From positions 682,001-746,000 of the forward strand of contig CAOLHI010000254.1 of the NCBI GenBank assembly GCA_948474755.1: a DNA stretch of 64,000 nt. Reading direction: 5' to 3'. Every line of letters begins with the position of its first letter. Position 1 is the stretch's first letter. A program made the translations under genes and the position numbers. This DNA is from Ctenosaura bakeri. Taxonomy: Eukaryota > Chordata > Lepidosauria > Squamata > Iguanidae. Below, piece after piece: positions 24,056 to 36,560 of the stretch. The notes beneath the pieces are model-generated. The model had not been told where the DNA came from, did not search any database, and saw nothing but the letters and a program-made list of their open reading frames with translations.

Positions 24056-25776
24056 GAGCTTAGTAGTTAGGACCTTTTCCCTTGTGCAAAGATAAAACAA
24101 AAAAGAAGTTATTTCTTGCGTGTGTGTATATACTGAATGGCCAAGATCCTACATCTCATTTGTAACTACACTTGCATACATGTACTCTATGTAAATGTGG
24201 TTACAAATGACCTATTAGATCAACCCTAAAAGACACCTTAAACTCAAGGGAACAGTTCTGAGTGATGGAGGTCTGCAGTGCAAGTGAGGGGGGTGCTTCA
24301 GGATGGTATAGCCAGCCCACTTCTGCCCTTCAGCCATGGAAGGTTAAGGTGGGTTCCAGGGGTGGGAGGTGAGGTATTTATAATCCTGGCAATAGTGTCA
24401 TGATTGTGCACACAAAGTATATCTGAATTCAGAGCAGCTATGGATTCGTAATCCTAGCTTATGAATCTGTAAATGCAATACAGGATGACAACCAATTACA
24501 TTATGATGACCCAAACCCCTGCAACCTCCCCCTAAGGAATGGCCCAGGTTCTTATGGATATTCCATTCAGTTGGCAAAAAAGAGAAGGGTACATATGGAA
24601 GTATAGGGTCCCAGTCCAGCTCACCAGAAGGTGACTTTTTCCACCATTAAACCATGACATTAACTGAACTGGAACAGCTATAGAAATGGCACTTCTACAA
24701 TACTAGAAAGCTTCAGATCTCACTCAACATGCAGACAGGAACAACAAATGCTTGGATACCTGCCAAGTATGAAACAAAAACTTCTTTCCAAATCACTTTC
24801 TTCTCTTTGGGAGTTGATAAATTTAGAATGATCAAAAGGAACTTCATCAAACAATGAACAGGCTCAGCCTGAATGAGAGCCTTCTATGCAAAAAAAGCCA
24901 TATTATATGTAGCAATGATATGTATCTGAGATGTCAACCCATGTCACTGACTAAGTAACACAAAATTAGAAGGAAGGGAATGGCATGTGGTGTGATGGGG
25001 CAAGAACAGAGCTTTGAAATGTTATCTACCAGACAGCACCATCACAGAACTTTTCCAAGGCAAGATTTGAAGCTGAAGCTGTAACATGATGTTCCATCTA
25101 CTACACCATCCATAGGACCTCTTGATCTGAACAGGACAACGCAAATCTCCAAGAATAAAATATTACTCTTCCCCCAACCTCAAATATCTGTTACAATTAG
25201 AAGCAAAGGATGGACAATGATTCCACAGTTGTGAAGGCTATCTAATGCCTGTCACATTATTATGAAAGACACAGTATCACTCTCTTATGCCAGCACCATA
25301 TTGTCATCATTCTAAGAGACGTCTAACATCCTGTTGGCAAAATATGATGGTGTAAGTCATGACTTCTCTGGCTATATAATTACAAAGGAAATTACATAGT
25401 TGTGACCTTCTGTGTTAGATAAGGCTGAGTTTGGAGAAATTAATTTTTGGGGCAACAAGAATCACCATCCTCCCAGAATCACCAGCCAACATGGCCAGTA
25501 GTCATGCTAGATGGCATGATTCTAGAACCTATAGTCCAAAAAAAAAGGGGGGGTGCCTTTCCCAGGCTCTAAGGAAAAGCTCTTACTGTACTAGCCAACT
25601 GAGCTTGCAAATTCAAACTTGCACAGATACAGCATATCCAAAAGAACTGGATGGGCATTTTATGTCTGTGGAGAATTTGCCCACGTTTGATTTTAATCAG
25701 CCTGCTTTGGGGGGCAGTACCTTACCTACGAACTAGTAAGATTTTAAAAAGCAGGATACAAGAAAAATCACAAGCA

Positions 25777-25960
25777 CACTCAAAATATTTAAAATAATTC
25801 TCAAAATCCCATTTATTTCATTGTCATTGTCGTCCTCCCACTCCTTTTCCTCCTTCTCCTTCACCATCTTCTCAAAATATTTAAAATAATGCTCAGAATC
25901 CTACCGATGTTATTGTCATCTTCTTCTTCCTCCTCCTCCTCCTACTTCTCCTCACCACCA
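25777..25960. repeat. Pyrimidine-rich tandem duplication
   Basis: The phrase CTCAAAATATTTAAAATAAT occurs at about 25779 and again at about 25871, followed each time by ATT(A/T)-GTCAT and a (TTC/TCC)-rich run. This makes a roughly 92-bp direct duplication ending in CTT/CTCC simple sequence. Confidence 0.6.
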
Positions 25961-25964
25961 CCAC

Positions 25965-26285
25965 TGATTTATTTATTTACATCCTGCTTTTTCCCCACCC
26001 AGGGACTTAAATAGAATTAAAAGCAATTTAAAAGCATATCCATTTTAAAAAGTAAAAACAGACAATACAGCACATTACTAAAAGCCTCTTCCCTGTGACA
26101 AATTAGTCCCCAAAGATCTATCCAAAAAAATTCTTTGTCTGCAGCTGGAAGGACACCATGGAGGGTGTTGGCATTGCCTTTCTAGTAAAGGAGGTTCCAG
26201 AGCCTGGGAGCAGCCACCAGGAGGGCCCTCTGTTATACTCTCACTCAGGAGAAGGGCCTCCCTTGAAAACCTCATGCATAAGATC
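25965..26285 (-). mobile_element. L2-like LINE 3' end
   Basis: It reads on the minus strand as a LINE end. The A-rich ATAAATAAAT tail lies at about 25965-25985. Further 5' is a stretch on the plus strand (GAGCCTGGGAGCAGCCACCAGGAGGGCCCTC) that is typical of the 3' region of a common squamate non-LTR element. It is fragmentary, with no usable reading frame. Confidence 0.5.
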
Positions 26286-27277
26286 ACCCACAGAACTGGT
26301 CGCACATTTTTGTCCAATGCTGAACAACTGCATTCACTTCAAACTTGCAACGGCAAAGCTGCACATTCATTCTGCATGTGGTACATACTGTGCATGCAGG
26401 TATGCATCGTGATTTGATTGTGTGACATCACAAATTAATTATAATTTTTTTTTTCCTTCCAAAGGCCTTATTCCTTCAGGGTTAACTGGCAGGGGCTGCA
26501 TCTTAGCAACGGGCAGGACTTTCTCCTTGCCCATCCATCAACAACCAGCCATTTGTTCACACAGCCAGTCCAATCATCCATCTACACACAGAAGGACATG
26601 GACTTGTTTCAGGTGCTTGAAGCAGTAGCTCTTGAAGCTTTTCTCCCTCTTTTCAAAGGACAAATGAGTGGAAGCTCTTAAGAGTTACTGCTTTGAGGCA
26701 TCAGCACCTAATGGAGAACAGGGGAAATCTTCAAGAGATGGGTGCAGAACTGAAAGGCTGGGGGAAGTAACGAGAAATAAAGGAAGTGAGAAGGAGCAAG
26801 GCTCAAAATAAGAAGCAGTAGTCTGCACCTTTGGCCCAAAAGCCAGAAGTGGTCCATGTTTGCTTTACATCAGAATTGGACAAAATGAGGCCCTAGGTTT
26901 GTATATAGGTCTAGAGTTGATTTTCTATCCCTCAACTACTCTGGACTTTTTTTGGGGGGAGAGGGCAAAAAAAAGTCTAAATTGTCAACACAAATCTTCC
27001 AGGAGTGGTGATTCACTTTTCATATAGGTAGCAACCACCTCTCCCAACATCTCCCAGCACCTGTTTAAAATTTTTAAAAAATTCAGAACCAGATATGGAT
27101 TTCAAGCAATTTTTAGGTTTTTGGTGTGGGTTGTTTCAGCATTTCTGAGCACTTGCGTGGTCTCTGGAGAAGCCCTTCATGAAGCCTCCCCAAGTCTTCT
27201 CAGTTATACATATCTCTTTCATTTGAGAGCACAGGTGTGCCTGAGACATAGGGCCAATGACTGCTCACCAGCATTTA

Positions 27278-27660
27278 CTTAATTTTTATTGATTCATTAA
27301 AATATATTTATCCTTCCTATATCACGTTGTCTCAGAGCACTGTACAGGTAAAATCAATGATAACAGGTTAAAACAATATAAAACATTAAAATAATATGAA
27401 TAGATTAAAAATATACTAAACAACTTTAATGAGAGAAAACAGGAACTATCAAAACACTTTTAAAATTTTGTGCATAGCATTTGAAGCAAATCAGTGAAGC
27501 CCAAAGGCTTTAAGAAATTCCCACATCGTTATCTGAAACCAGCTTTGGTACCAATTGGGACTCCATGGGAAAGGCATTCCACAATTAGGGGGCCAAGGCT
27601 GAGAAGGCTATCTCCCACATGCTGACACAGTGTATTGGCCCTATTGTTGGGAAACAGAGA
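27278..27660 (-). mobile_element. L2-like LINE 3' end
   Basis: The layout is the same as at 25965-26285. A TTTATTGATTCATTAAAATA tail side is followed by an A-rich spacer, and then the conserved block with TTCCACAATTAGGGGGCCAAGGCTGAGAAGGC. It is decayed. Confidence 0.5.
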
Positions 27661-27759
27661 AAGGCCCCAGAGTGTCAACATGCATCTACTCCTCCCCACT
27701 TTGCATTTTTGTTACAGCTAGTGCCATTGTACCTTTGAGAAGTGCATGGCACTGAGGTC

Positions 27760-27976
27760 TTTCATACTAAACAATTTAGTGCTGTGGTTCCACTTCAGCT
27801 GCCATGATTCCATCCTGTGGAATCCTAGGAACTGCAATTTAGGGAGGGACATTTAAAATTTTCAGCCAGAGTAGTCTTTGGCCTCAGTAAACTACAAACA
27901 CCAGAATTTCACAGGATGTTGCCATGGCAGTTACAGTGAAATTATAGTGCTATAATTCTAAAGTATGAAAGGGCCC
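27760..27976. mobile_element. MITE of the palindromic family, diverged copy
   Basis: The ends CTTTCATACTAAA and TATGAAAG are inverted. The interior carries GGAATCCTAGGAACTGCAATTTAGGGAGGGAC and the opposing CAGAATTTCACAGGATG. This matches the arms of the better-preserved copies, with many substitutions. Confidence 0.55.
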
Positions 27977-28198
27977 TAAGAGTTGAGTCCCTCATTAGAA
28001 CAAAGCTTGCAAACTCTAGCAGCCGCAGAGACTGTTTTCATTCTTCTTCATCTTTTATTTTCATTCACTGTTGGTTAAGCATATGTTTGAAGAATCATAT
28101 ATTCTAAAGAATTAATTTGCAGGGGTTTTGTTTTGTTCACTTAAGTGCTGCATGCACTGACATAGATGTATATTCTGAAGAAATGACTACAATGTTAT

Positions 28199-28327
28199 TT
28201 GTTATTGTGTACCTTCAAATAATTTCCAATTTACAAAGTCACCCAGTGAGTTTCCATGGTGGAGCAGACATTTGAATCCTGGTCTCCAGAGTTGTAGTCC
28301 AATGCTCAAACCACTATACCACACTGG
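28199..28327 (-). mobile_element. tRNA-derived SINE, internally deleted, minus strand
   Basis: On the minus strand the tRNA-like head reads GTGGTATAGTGGTTTGAGCATTGG, followed by a B-box-like GATTCAAATG. The element then jumps to the tail ending in GTACACAATAACAA. The middle of the body is missing compared with the copy at 7896-8138. Confidence 0.65.
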
Positions 28328-29324
28328 CCCTCAATATGATTTAGGGATACAAAAGATCATGATACCAAATCTTAACAGTGAGTGACAAAATTGATCTATA
28401 CATCATAATTTTATGAGAATGTTTTTTTACTGGAATGTAAATTTGAGGTGTTAATGATTCATATACTCCCTTTTCTTCACATTTGCAAATACTTTAATTT
28501 TGGCAAGTACCTGAAAGTTACATTCTTGCTGCCTACTCTATTTGACCATTCAAATAGTTTGCTTCATAATATCGTTCACTGGCTACTTATGTCTTAAAAT
28601 TGTCATGTACACTGGGTTGGCACCAAGATTTGCCTTCTGTTGACATAAGTATTTCACACACAGAAGTGTCCTTTGCCGTAGAGTATGGGGCCTTGCAAAT
28701 AACTCATCTCATTCAGTGGGTTCTTTGACCCTCTATGTAGTATTTTCAGGGAGCCAAGGAGTTGCCTTGGGGAGGATGAGGCAAGGAAGTCTGCCTTTAG
28801 TTCAGTTGTAGGTGCCTAAATCTCAGTTCAACCCATAGTAAATATCTTAAATATCACTGCTTTAGTAAAGTTGATTTCAAGTTCGATAGTATGAGACATA
28901 ATGCATTTGACATAACTGTTGGATCTGGTCCATCTCTTACATTTAAACTCTTACGCTTTAAGAATACATAGCATAAGGTCATTTAGTGTACCATATATGT
29001 TTGGCTAGACTTCTTCTGAGCTCAACTAAGCTTACACCCAAATAACTGAGCATCATATTGCAGCCTAAATGCACTACTGTCAGCTTCTGGAAATGTATTA
29101 CCTCAATAATGAATGGGATACCCAGTGTCTTATTTGCTGGAGCTCTTCCAACTTCAAACTAACTAGTGGTTCCATTGATTTCTGTAAGCTCTCAGCTCTC
29201 ATTGCAATTTTAATTGAAATATTAGCTGGAACCTGCATTGAGAAGACAGTAGTGCTCCACTCCTACATGGAACTACATGGTGGTTGTGCAAAACCACTTC
29301 ATTTCCCATCCAAACATAATTATA

Positions 29325-29800
29325 CAGTCAGCCCTCCACATTTGCTATGGTTAAAAGTGTAGGATCCCCACAAAATTGGAAAAATCACAAATATCAAAAT
29401 GTGTGTATGTGTCTATGAGAAGAGGATTGAGGCATGGAGGGGAAAACCAACACTTAGGATCTAAACCAGGTCAGGGGAAGGAGAGGGAAAGGGGATGGGA
29501 TGCCATGGTGGCCCTATACTTCATCTCTCTTACCCATCTCCTTCTTTTCATGTGGGGACAGCATCAGGAGAGGGTTTGGAGGGCAGAGAAATCAGGCTGC
29601 GAGCCATTCTAAGCTGGCCAGACAGTGGCTGGTGGTAGAAGACCAAATGAGAGGCAGGTTTTAAAAGGGCTGATCAGAAGCATGAAAAGGGAAGGTTTCC
29701 CCAGAAAAGAAGCACTTGAGTTGGGAGGGACAGGGGTTGGAGAAACCTGTAAATAATCAGATCCATGAAAGTCAAACCCGCAAATGTAGAGGGTCAACTG
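29325..29800. mobile_element. Non-autonomous mariner/Tigger-like element, type 1 (476 bp)
   Basis: It starts CAGTCAGCCCTCCACATTTG after TATA and ends AATGTAGAGGGTCAACTG before TA, so it has inverted termini and a TA target duplication. Its interior (GATGGCCCTATACTTC-like and CCATCTCCTTC) is shared with 62993-63414. No transposase remains. Confidence 0.7.
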
Positions 29801-31159
29801 TATTGTGAACGTGAGCTCTGGTCAACAAAGGGTGGCAAAAAGCTGGACTATGTTGTTCACATGAAAAGGCCTGATCAGAGCAAGTCATGAGACAACATCT
29901 AATCTTTATAGAAGTGACAGATCAGGCTTATCTCTTTTACTTAAACAACAAAGAAATTCACTTCTCTGATTCCCAGTAACATAGGCTATCACTTATCACA
30001 GTGTTATCATAGGCTATCTTTCATTTTGACACAGGCTAGCTTATACCATTCTACTTCCTTCTACCATCTTGTTAAATAGGAGAAGCTCCTGTTAGGATCT
30101 GTCCAACTCTCCTGCCAAGAGGTACATGCCAAGAGGTACAAGGTGTTCTAAAACTGAACAACTTTTGTCTGGCCAAGGATACATAAGAGTTATCTGAAAA
30201 GGCCTCTTCTGTTCAAATCCTGTAGCTAGCACTTATACTAAATTCCATTAATACCAATACAATGATTGTCAAGATTATGAATTAAACTATTGGGCCACAG
30301 GTAAATACCCTCCAGACAAAATTCTATCTCTCCCAGCATGGCCCTGCAGCATATAGATAGTAAACGCCACGGGTAAGAAATGTCATCTTTGAGGCAAGGG
30401 TGATTGACTTAATGCTTTTGTAATGTCTTTCTTAAGTGAGTACTTGTCTGAAGCGTTACCACCTTTTGTTAAACAAAATGCCAGATAATACCTCTCAGGA
30501 AGTCCAGATGGACACTTCTTGTTAAGAGTCATAGAAGTCAGCCTACTTCTGTAGGAGTCATTCCCATGAGTACCTGGAATGATTTCCATGCTATGCCTTC
30601 ATTATGCTAGTTATTATTCATTTATAGGTAAAAGATGTTCATCAATAGAATAATACTTAGGCGAATCACAGGAAATAAGGCAAGATGGTATGGTTTCACA
30701 AGTAAATTTGAAGCACTTGGCCAAATACTCATTATCATGGCTCAACAGTTAAGCACAGAAAATTGCCAAATACTGAGCCATAACCAAAAATTGTACCCTC
30801 ACTAACCACAAGAAAATATTAATTAAAAACAAAAATCAGAAATGATAAATCCATTCTAGGAAATATCACTTCCAGTTTTATGAAACACATACATGTAAGC
30901 TGGTATAAACTGTTTGAACTGTATATACACGGCCTACACAACTGAACTGTTGTGGTGTTTCACTTCTTTAGACAGCAATCCTAAATATGCTTAACAGGAA
31001 GCAAGTCCAATGGAATACAGTGGGTAAACTAATTTATTTATATTTGTTTACTGAATTCCTTATTTCAGAGTAAACATACAAAGGAAATAAATATTCTTTG
31101 CAATGCAGCACAATGCTATCTTTGGTGTTCAAGCACTGCAGCCAGTTTGTTGTATAGAC

Positions 31160-31505
31160 ACAGTAGAAGGTCTTCTTGGTGGCTCACTCCTAGATTATGA
31201 AATACCTTTCAAAGGTGGTGAGGCAAACCCCCTCCCTGATGCTCTTCTGCCATCAGCTAAGACTCTTCTCTTCAGGCAGGCCTCCAGCGACCAACTGCCT
31301 GTTACAGTCTGATATGCTGAACTATCCAACATTTTACTACTTATTTTGTTTTAAAATTGCTTTAACTGTATAATTAATTAAATTCATATTTTAAATTTTT
31401 TTTTTTATTCTGTTTTCTTGGGAACTTTTTGATTGTGTTGGAAACCACCTTGAAAACCAGCTCTGGGTCAAAACAGCAGGCTAAGAATCAAATAAATAAT
31501 CTTAA
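31160..31505 (+). mobile_element. L2-like LINE 3' end, plus strand
   Basis: A remnant of a reverse-transcriptase C-terminal region (a run near 31165-31315 that can be read around YEIPF and AKTLLFRQAS) is followed by AT-rich sequence and an ATCAAATAAATAAT tail. It is old and broken, and the family assignment is tentative. Confidence 0.45.
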
Positions 31506-31625
31506 TATTTGCTCAGCGTTGCATGGATTAGAACCCCCTAAGCTGCCGCCACTCAGTCACCCACGTGCTCTTTTCCTCTCACACGTCTAGATGCTTTATC
31601 CCCATCATCCACTCAAGCAGTCTCA

Positions 31626-31828
31626 GGGCCCTTCTGCTCTACACTATTATAAGTGCTATTATTCCACTTTCAACATCCTATGGAATCCTAGGGTTTGCAG
31701 TTTAGGGAAAGGCATTTAGAATTCTCAGCCAGAGAGCTTTTTGGCCTCAGCAAACTACAAATCCCAGAATTCTACAAGATGTTGAAAGTACAATAACAGC
31801 ATTGTAACAGTATAGTGCAGAAAGGCCC
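31626..31828. mobile_element. Palindromic MITE family, long copy
   Basis: The ends GGGCCCTTCTGC and GCAGAAAGGCCC are inverted. The arms carry CAACATCCTATGGAATCCTAGGGTTTGCAGTTTAGG on one side and its complementary order on the other. The unpaired centre around AATTCTCAGCCAGAGAGC is longer than in the 161-180 bp copies. Confidence 0.65.
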
Positions 31829-34800
31829 TTACTCTCCCTTCACCCATCTACCTATCCTAACCTCTTTGTCTTCCATGAAGCTAAGTGCTCTTTCTCTCAA
31901 GGTGCCCTCTTTTTCTCCTTATTCCAACCCACTCAAGTGACTTTTCTCTACCATCTCCCTTTCAGTGTGCTCTTCCTGCTTCCTTCTCTGCCTATACTGC
32001 AGTGTTCTTTTAGCCTTTCCTTCTGCTCATTTTCTCCCACCTCTTATCAGGTCACAAGACTTTCTTTCTCTTAATATTAACTTTTTGAAAAGTTTGCACA
32101 AGGAATCATCATGTGGAGCTACTTAAGAGACTCCCCTGGAGAAATTAACATCTCAGGTTTGGCTGTAACTCTCTCTCTGATAGTTAGGGAAGGTTATGGG
32201 GACCTGATGACTGAAGATGGTCTTCCAGAGATAGATTTTAATTAACTAAAATTAATTAAATAATTTAAAAAATAACATTATATTAGGCATGCCCCTAGTA
32301 TCATGTCAAATTTTGGTTGTCTAGCTGTCACAGTCTTGGACTTATGGATACACACCCTTATTTATTATTACAACAGATTACCAAGTCTGTGATTGCTCCA
32401 TAAAAAGAGAATTGTGTGGGGTTTTGTTTAAGTGTTTTAGCTGAACTCTGAAAGAAGGGAATGTAGATATGATATTAAATAACAGGCTACTTACTCTAAT
32501 TATTAAGACAGTAAAATTTAGCTTACGCAAGTTATCTGATCTGAAACATGGAGATGAGAAAATTATGTGATTCGATATTCTAAAGTTAGGTAGATGAATT
32601 AAGCTTTCAGAATCTCCCATACATTGCAAAACTCTTTTTGAAATGGCTGTACACAGCTTCTTGTATGCATTAAGGAGTAAAATGTTACTTAAAACTTTGC
32701 AGTGCTTTTGCCTTACAGTGCAGCATTATGTATGATTATTCAGAAGTCTTCTTGAGCTTACTCAGACTTACTTACTAAAGACTGTGAAATGACTACAGTC
32801 TTTAGCTCAATTCATATGCATGTTTATCTGGAAATAAGGCTTCAGTTGGGCTTACCCTCAAATACATGTGTGTAAGACTGCAGCTGTCCAGAGTTATCTT
32901 ATGTATGTTTTACTCAGGTGTCCCATTGGGGTCAATGGGATTTATTCCAAGGCAAATATGCACAGGAATTGCAGCAGTATCATATAATCCTGTGCATCTT
33001 TACTTGGAAGAAAGTCCCACTGTTTTTAGTGGGGCTTATCCCAGTAACTATGTACAGAAACAGTTACCAGACAACTGCTCTGAGTTAGTAAGGCCTCTTG
33101 GAAGCCTCTTCTTCATAGGACTGTTAAAAGCAGAAGCCAATTTGATGGCTCATTATAGTGAGAGAATAAGTCCCACTGAAAATATTAAGACTAATGTATG
33201 TGTAAAGATGCACAGGATATAAGTGTATCTGGTGTAACAGTTCAACGCTCTCCCCTTCTTGTTGAAGTTTAAAAACATTTTTACTAACACATAATTAGCA
33301 TATAAAATATATGTAGATAACATTACATTAAGTACTTCTGTAATTTTCTGAGTGACTTCAAATTTTTTAAGAATTTCTAAAGATCTTAAATACACAGAAA
33401 TAAGTCCTTGCAATATAACAGCTGTGACCCAAAGCAGTGTGCATGTCAGTTTTATATATGCATTCAACTATAAACCTCCCTCCTTTTTTTAATTAAAAAG
33501 GAACTTCAGATGAACTAAAGAGTCAAAAGATTGTTGCAAGGAGAAAAAATGAAAAATGTCAGACCTACTATCTCCTGTACCAACAGAAATGACTTCACTA
33601 GACAATGACGAACATTTTTAAGAGCATCACTCCATCACATTACATTGCAAGGTTCCAGGGTTGCAACTGAATACATAGATACTTGAAAATGTATCTCACA
33701 GAACTCAGTGAGGCCTACTTGTGGGCATATGTTTAGGATAAAGGTTCAGTTGATCATTCAAGACTGGCAAGTCATTAGTAATTTCACAAGAAAACTTCCT
33801 ATCCTTTATCCTAAAAATATTATCTGTTATAAGGAAAAATGCAGAGAGTAAATATTTTGGTTAACAAAATGGGTAAACCTAATTGCTTACATGTTCAGAA
33901 TGTATTTGTTTACTCTTCTTCTAGTGCCAAAGGATAAATCTTGGTTATTAAATCTAGGTTAGGAGTTTACAGATAAATTCATATTAGACAAAAACAAAAC
34001 ACTGCATATAGAACAAGCTCATTGGATCTTTCCTTGTCACAACATGAATGGGAATACAGGGCTGGAATCATGATGACCATTCATGATGACAGAAGGTATC
34101 AGGATCCATTGGAGCTTCCCAATTGAAGAAAGGGTGGGAGGCATCGTTACAATTTCCCCTTCCCCATGCATTCCCCTCTGCTATCTCTCTTGCTGCTTCC
34201 GGAGGGATCCCCTGCCTTCTAGAGCAGCTTTTGAGGAGTCACAGTCTCTATATGAAGAAGGAGGAACTGTGAAGATCACTTTTTGCCCTCTTCCCCCAGT
34301 GCAACTAGAAGTCCACCAAGCACTACTCAGAATCCAATCTAGTGACTAAATATCCTCCCCCCGCGACCGTACCATTAATGATCAGCAAAAACATTCAACA
34401 AAAGCAGTTTTTAAAAGGTAATATTCCTAATTATTTGAAAAGTTGCAAAGTCATTCATATTTAGAAGTGACAGCATTGCTGGCAGGGGAGGGGGCAGCTC
34501 AGAAGTCCACTTCCTAAGCCTGATCTTAGTCACAACTGGGGAGAAAGAAATAAGAGGTAGTGCCTTAGAAAGTTCTAAATTAGAACTTTACTAGTAAGTC
34601 CAAGAATTTCAATGGCAGAAGAACAATCAACCTGAAACAAAGCCTGTGTTGGGGGCCCGTTTCCAATACAGAAAGGTAATGATTTAAAAAAAAAGAAAAA
34701 AAGGCAGCATCAGACAGTGATGTCACTGCGTGCAGAAAACAAAGGACGCTCCACTAGCTGGGGAATCAGATCCCTCTTGTCCTTGCGGCCTGAAGAAAAA

Positions 34801-34848
34801 TAATCTCCCAGGCCATTACTTTAAAACACACATACTTCAAACTGCTAA

Positions 34849-35009
34849 GGCCATTTCCGCACTAGCCTGTTATAGTGGGATGATTCCACTTTCAGCATCC
34901 TCTGGAATCCTGGGGCCGGCCGGCCCCTCCCGAAACTGCAAACCCCAGGATTCCAGAGGATGCTGAAAGTGGAATCATCGCGCTGTAACAAGCTAGTGCG
35001 GAAATGGCC
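34849..35009. mobile_element. Palindromic MITE, copy D (161 bp, TAA duplication)
   Basis: Terminal GGCCATTTCCGCACTAG is perfectly inverted at the other end. TAA lies on both sides (34846-34848 and 35010-35012). The arms are near-complementary for about 65 bp. The left arm appears to have lost a short piece near the centre (GGGGCCGGCCGGCCCC). Confidence 0.8.
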
Positions 35010-35142
35010 TAAGTTTACAAAAACAACCCAGCCAATTAGCCACACTCATGCAAACTTCACCAAAATGAAGAGTTTCCACCTAAATGAGGATAGTTAAAGC
35101 CAGAGTATTTTTTTTTTAAATTTCAGATGCTGTGTTTGGATT

Positions 35143-35177
35143 TTTATCTATCTATCTGTCTGTCTATCTCTCTATCT
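35143..35177. repeat. (TATC/TGTC)n microsatellite
   Basis: This is a short interrupted tetranucleotide repeat just inside intron 1, about 0.7 kb from exon 1. Confidence 0.8.
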
Positions 35178-35559
35178 TGCCAAGTAGGTCAAACTAACTT
35201 GTGAAAACTGTCTTTCCATACCCTGCCTTTTCAAAAGGAAATTCGGTTAATAAAAAACAGACACACACTTCCAGTTTCAGCGTTGAAGAAGAAGAAAAAA
35301 CGACCTGGAGGAGCGAAAAGAAACAAAGAAAGTCTCCCCCATGAGGCTGAGGCGAGAGGTTCAGCAGGGAGAAAGGTTTTTTTTTTTGGCCAATTGTCAA
35401 ATTTCAGCCCTCAGGAGAGGAGCAGGCAGTTGGGGAAGAGGTTATGGGAAGGGACACCCCCTACTCTGAGGCAGCTTATTCTTCAATTAAATGTATTTTG
35501 GTGTTCGAAAGTCAACGATGTCAAGTAAGAGAGGCCCTTCTGGTAATACCAGAAACAAA

Positions 35560-36560
35560 ACCAACCAAGGGAAAAGCGGCGTCCGGCGCAAATGCTAATA
35601 AATTACGCCGACCACGAAGGCTCCCCCCGCCCCCGTTGTCCTCCTTTTGCTTTCCCCTCCCCCACCCTTTACTCTCCTCACTTCGTCCTCCTCCCCCCCG
35701 GGGCGGTGGGGCGGCCGGTTTGACACAGGCGCGCGCGCGCACAGGGCTGTTCCCACGACCTTCTCTCCCTGCCGTCCCCCCCGCCAACTCTGTCCTCCTC
35801 TTTTCGTGCAACCTCCCCCCCCCGGTTTCCCCTCGCTCTCCAGCTGTACCTGATATGGCGGCGGCGGCTCCTGATCCGGCTCAGTCCCGTCCCCATAGCT
35901 GGCCCTGTCCGACTGGGATTCGTGCAGCAGGGAAATGTCGTCCGAGGTGGGGGATTTCAGGCAATTCCCCATCTTCCCCACAGGGAGGTGGGGTGTCTCC
36001 TCCTCCCCCTCAGAGACACAGCGGCAGCTCTAGGCGGCGGCTTTCCTTCGGCCTTCCGTGGGCAGCGGCAGCACCGGCAGCAGCCCAGCGCAGGAAGTTC
36101 ATGCCAGCTCCCTCCCTCGCCTGCATAAGCGGCTTAGCCCCCAGTGTGCTCGCCCCAGGGACCCCCCGCCTGCCCCTCCCTCCCTGCCTCCCTCCCTCAG
36201 AGTCCTCCCCACCCCTCCCGCCGCTCCGACGGAGAAATGGCAGCGGCAGGAGGAGGGGAGGAAAGAGAGCGGGTGAGCCGCCCGCCTTCGTCAGGGCCTC
36301 AGCCGGGGGCTTGTTTAGTTCTCCGGCGGGGAAAGGGAAGGGGGAGGCGGCACCCAGGTACACAAACACAGCCCGTCCCCTCCTTCGGTCCCAAGCGCGG
36401 TTCTCCTTCCTGGTCACCAGCCTTCTGCGCATCGAGCTTTGTCAGGCAGGCCTCTCTCTTCCCGAGGCTCCTCCTTTCTCTCCTCCTCCTCCCTTCACGC
36501 TGATGCTCGCCTGGACGACAGGCCCGGCTTCTCTCCCTTCGAGCCAAAGGGAAAGACTTA
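35560..36560 (-). promoter_or_regulatory. RNF11: CpG island spanning RNF11 exon 1 and probable promoter
   Basis: Base composition switches abruptly from AT-rich to strongly GC- and CpG-rich over about 1 kb centred on the RNF11 start codon, with many GC boxes (GGGCGG and CCGCCC types). CpG-island promoters are usual for broadly expressed genes such as RNF11. The region from 35973 up to about 36,400 should hold the 5' UTR and transcription start, but I cannot place the start. No convincing TATA box is visible. Confidence 0.75.
35850..35972 (-). CDS. RNF11: RNF11 exon 1: N-terminus with acylation site and PPxY motif
   Basis: It encodes residues 1-41, starting MGNCLKSPTS and ending EPPPPYQ. Gly2 and Cys4 form the myristoylation and palmitoylation signal that anchors RNF11 to endosomal membranes, and PPPY is the WW-domain ligand for NEDD4-family ligases. 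The ATG at 35970-35972 is chosen because it gives the conserved MGNC start. The in-frame codon three positions upstream is GTG, so no earlier ATG competes. The exon ends CAG followed by GTACAG at 35849. Compared with the mammalian protein as I remember it, residues near 26-28 read YGD rather than FGE, which is conservative. Exons 1-3 total 465 nt, that is 154 residues plus stop. Confidence 0.97.

Larger units (their letters stand above)
7406..35849 (-). other. RNF11: RNF11 intron 1
   Basis: This 28.4 kb intron runs from the GTAC donor side of exon 1 (next to 35850) to the acceptor of exon 2. It contains a tRNA-type SINE (7896-8138), a 5S-type SINE (11945-12082), a nested MITE and solo LTR (15544-16630), SINE copies at 17296-17523 and 28199-28327, and Tigger-like elements (17581-17965, 29325-29800). 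It also holds a 421-bp TIR element (21827-22247), L2-like ends, MITEs (27760-27976, 31626-31828, 34849-35009) and microsatellites. Between these I see only AT-rich sequence with no supportable exon or RNA gene. Several short pieces at about 32,700-33,220 and 33,660-33,760 look like decayed copies of a dispersed repeat. Confidence 0.85.
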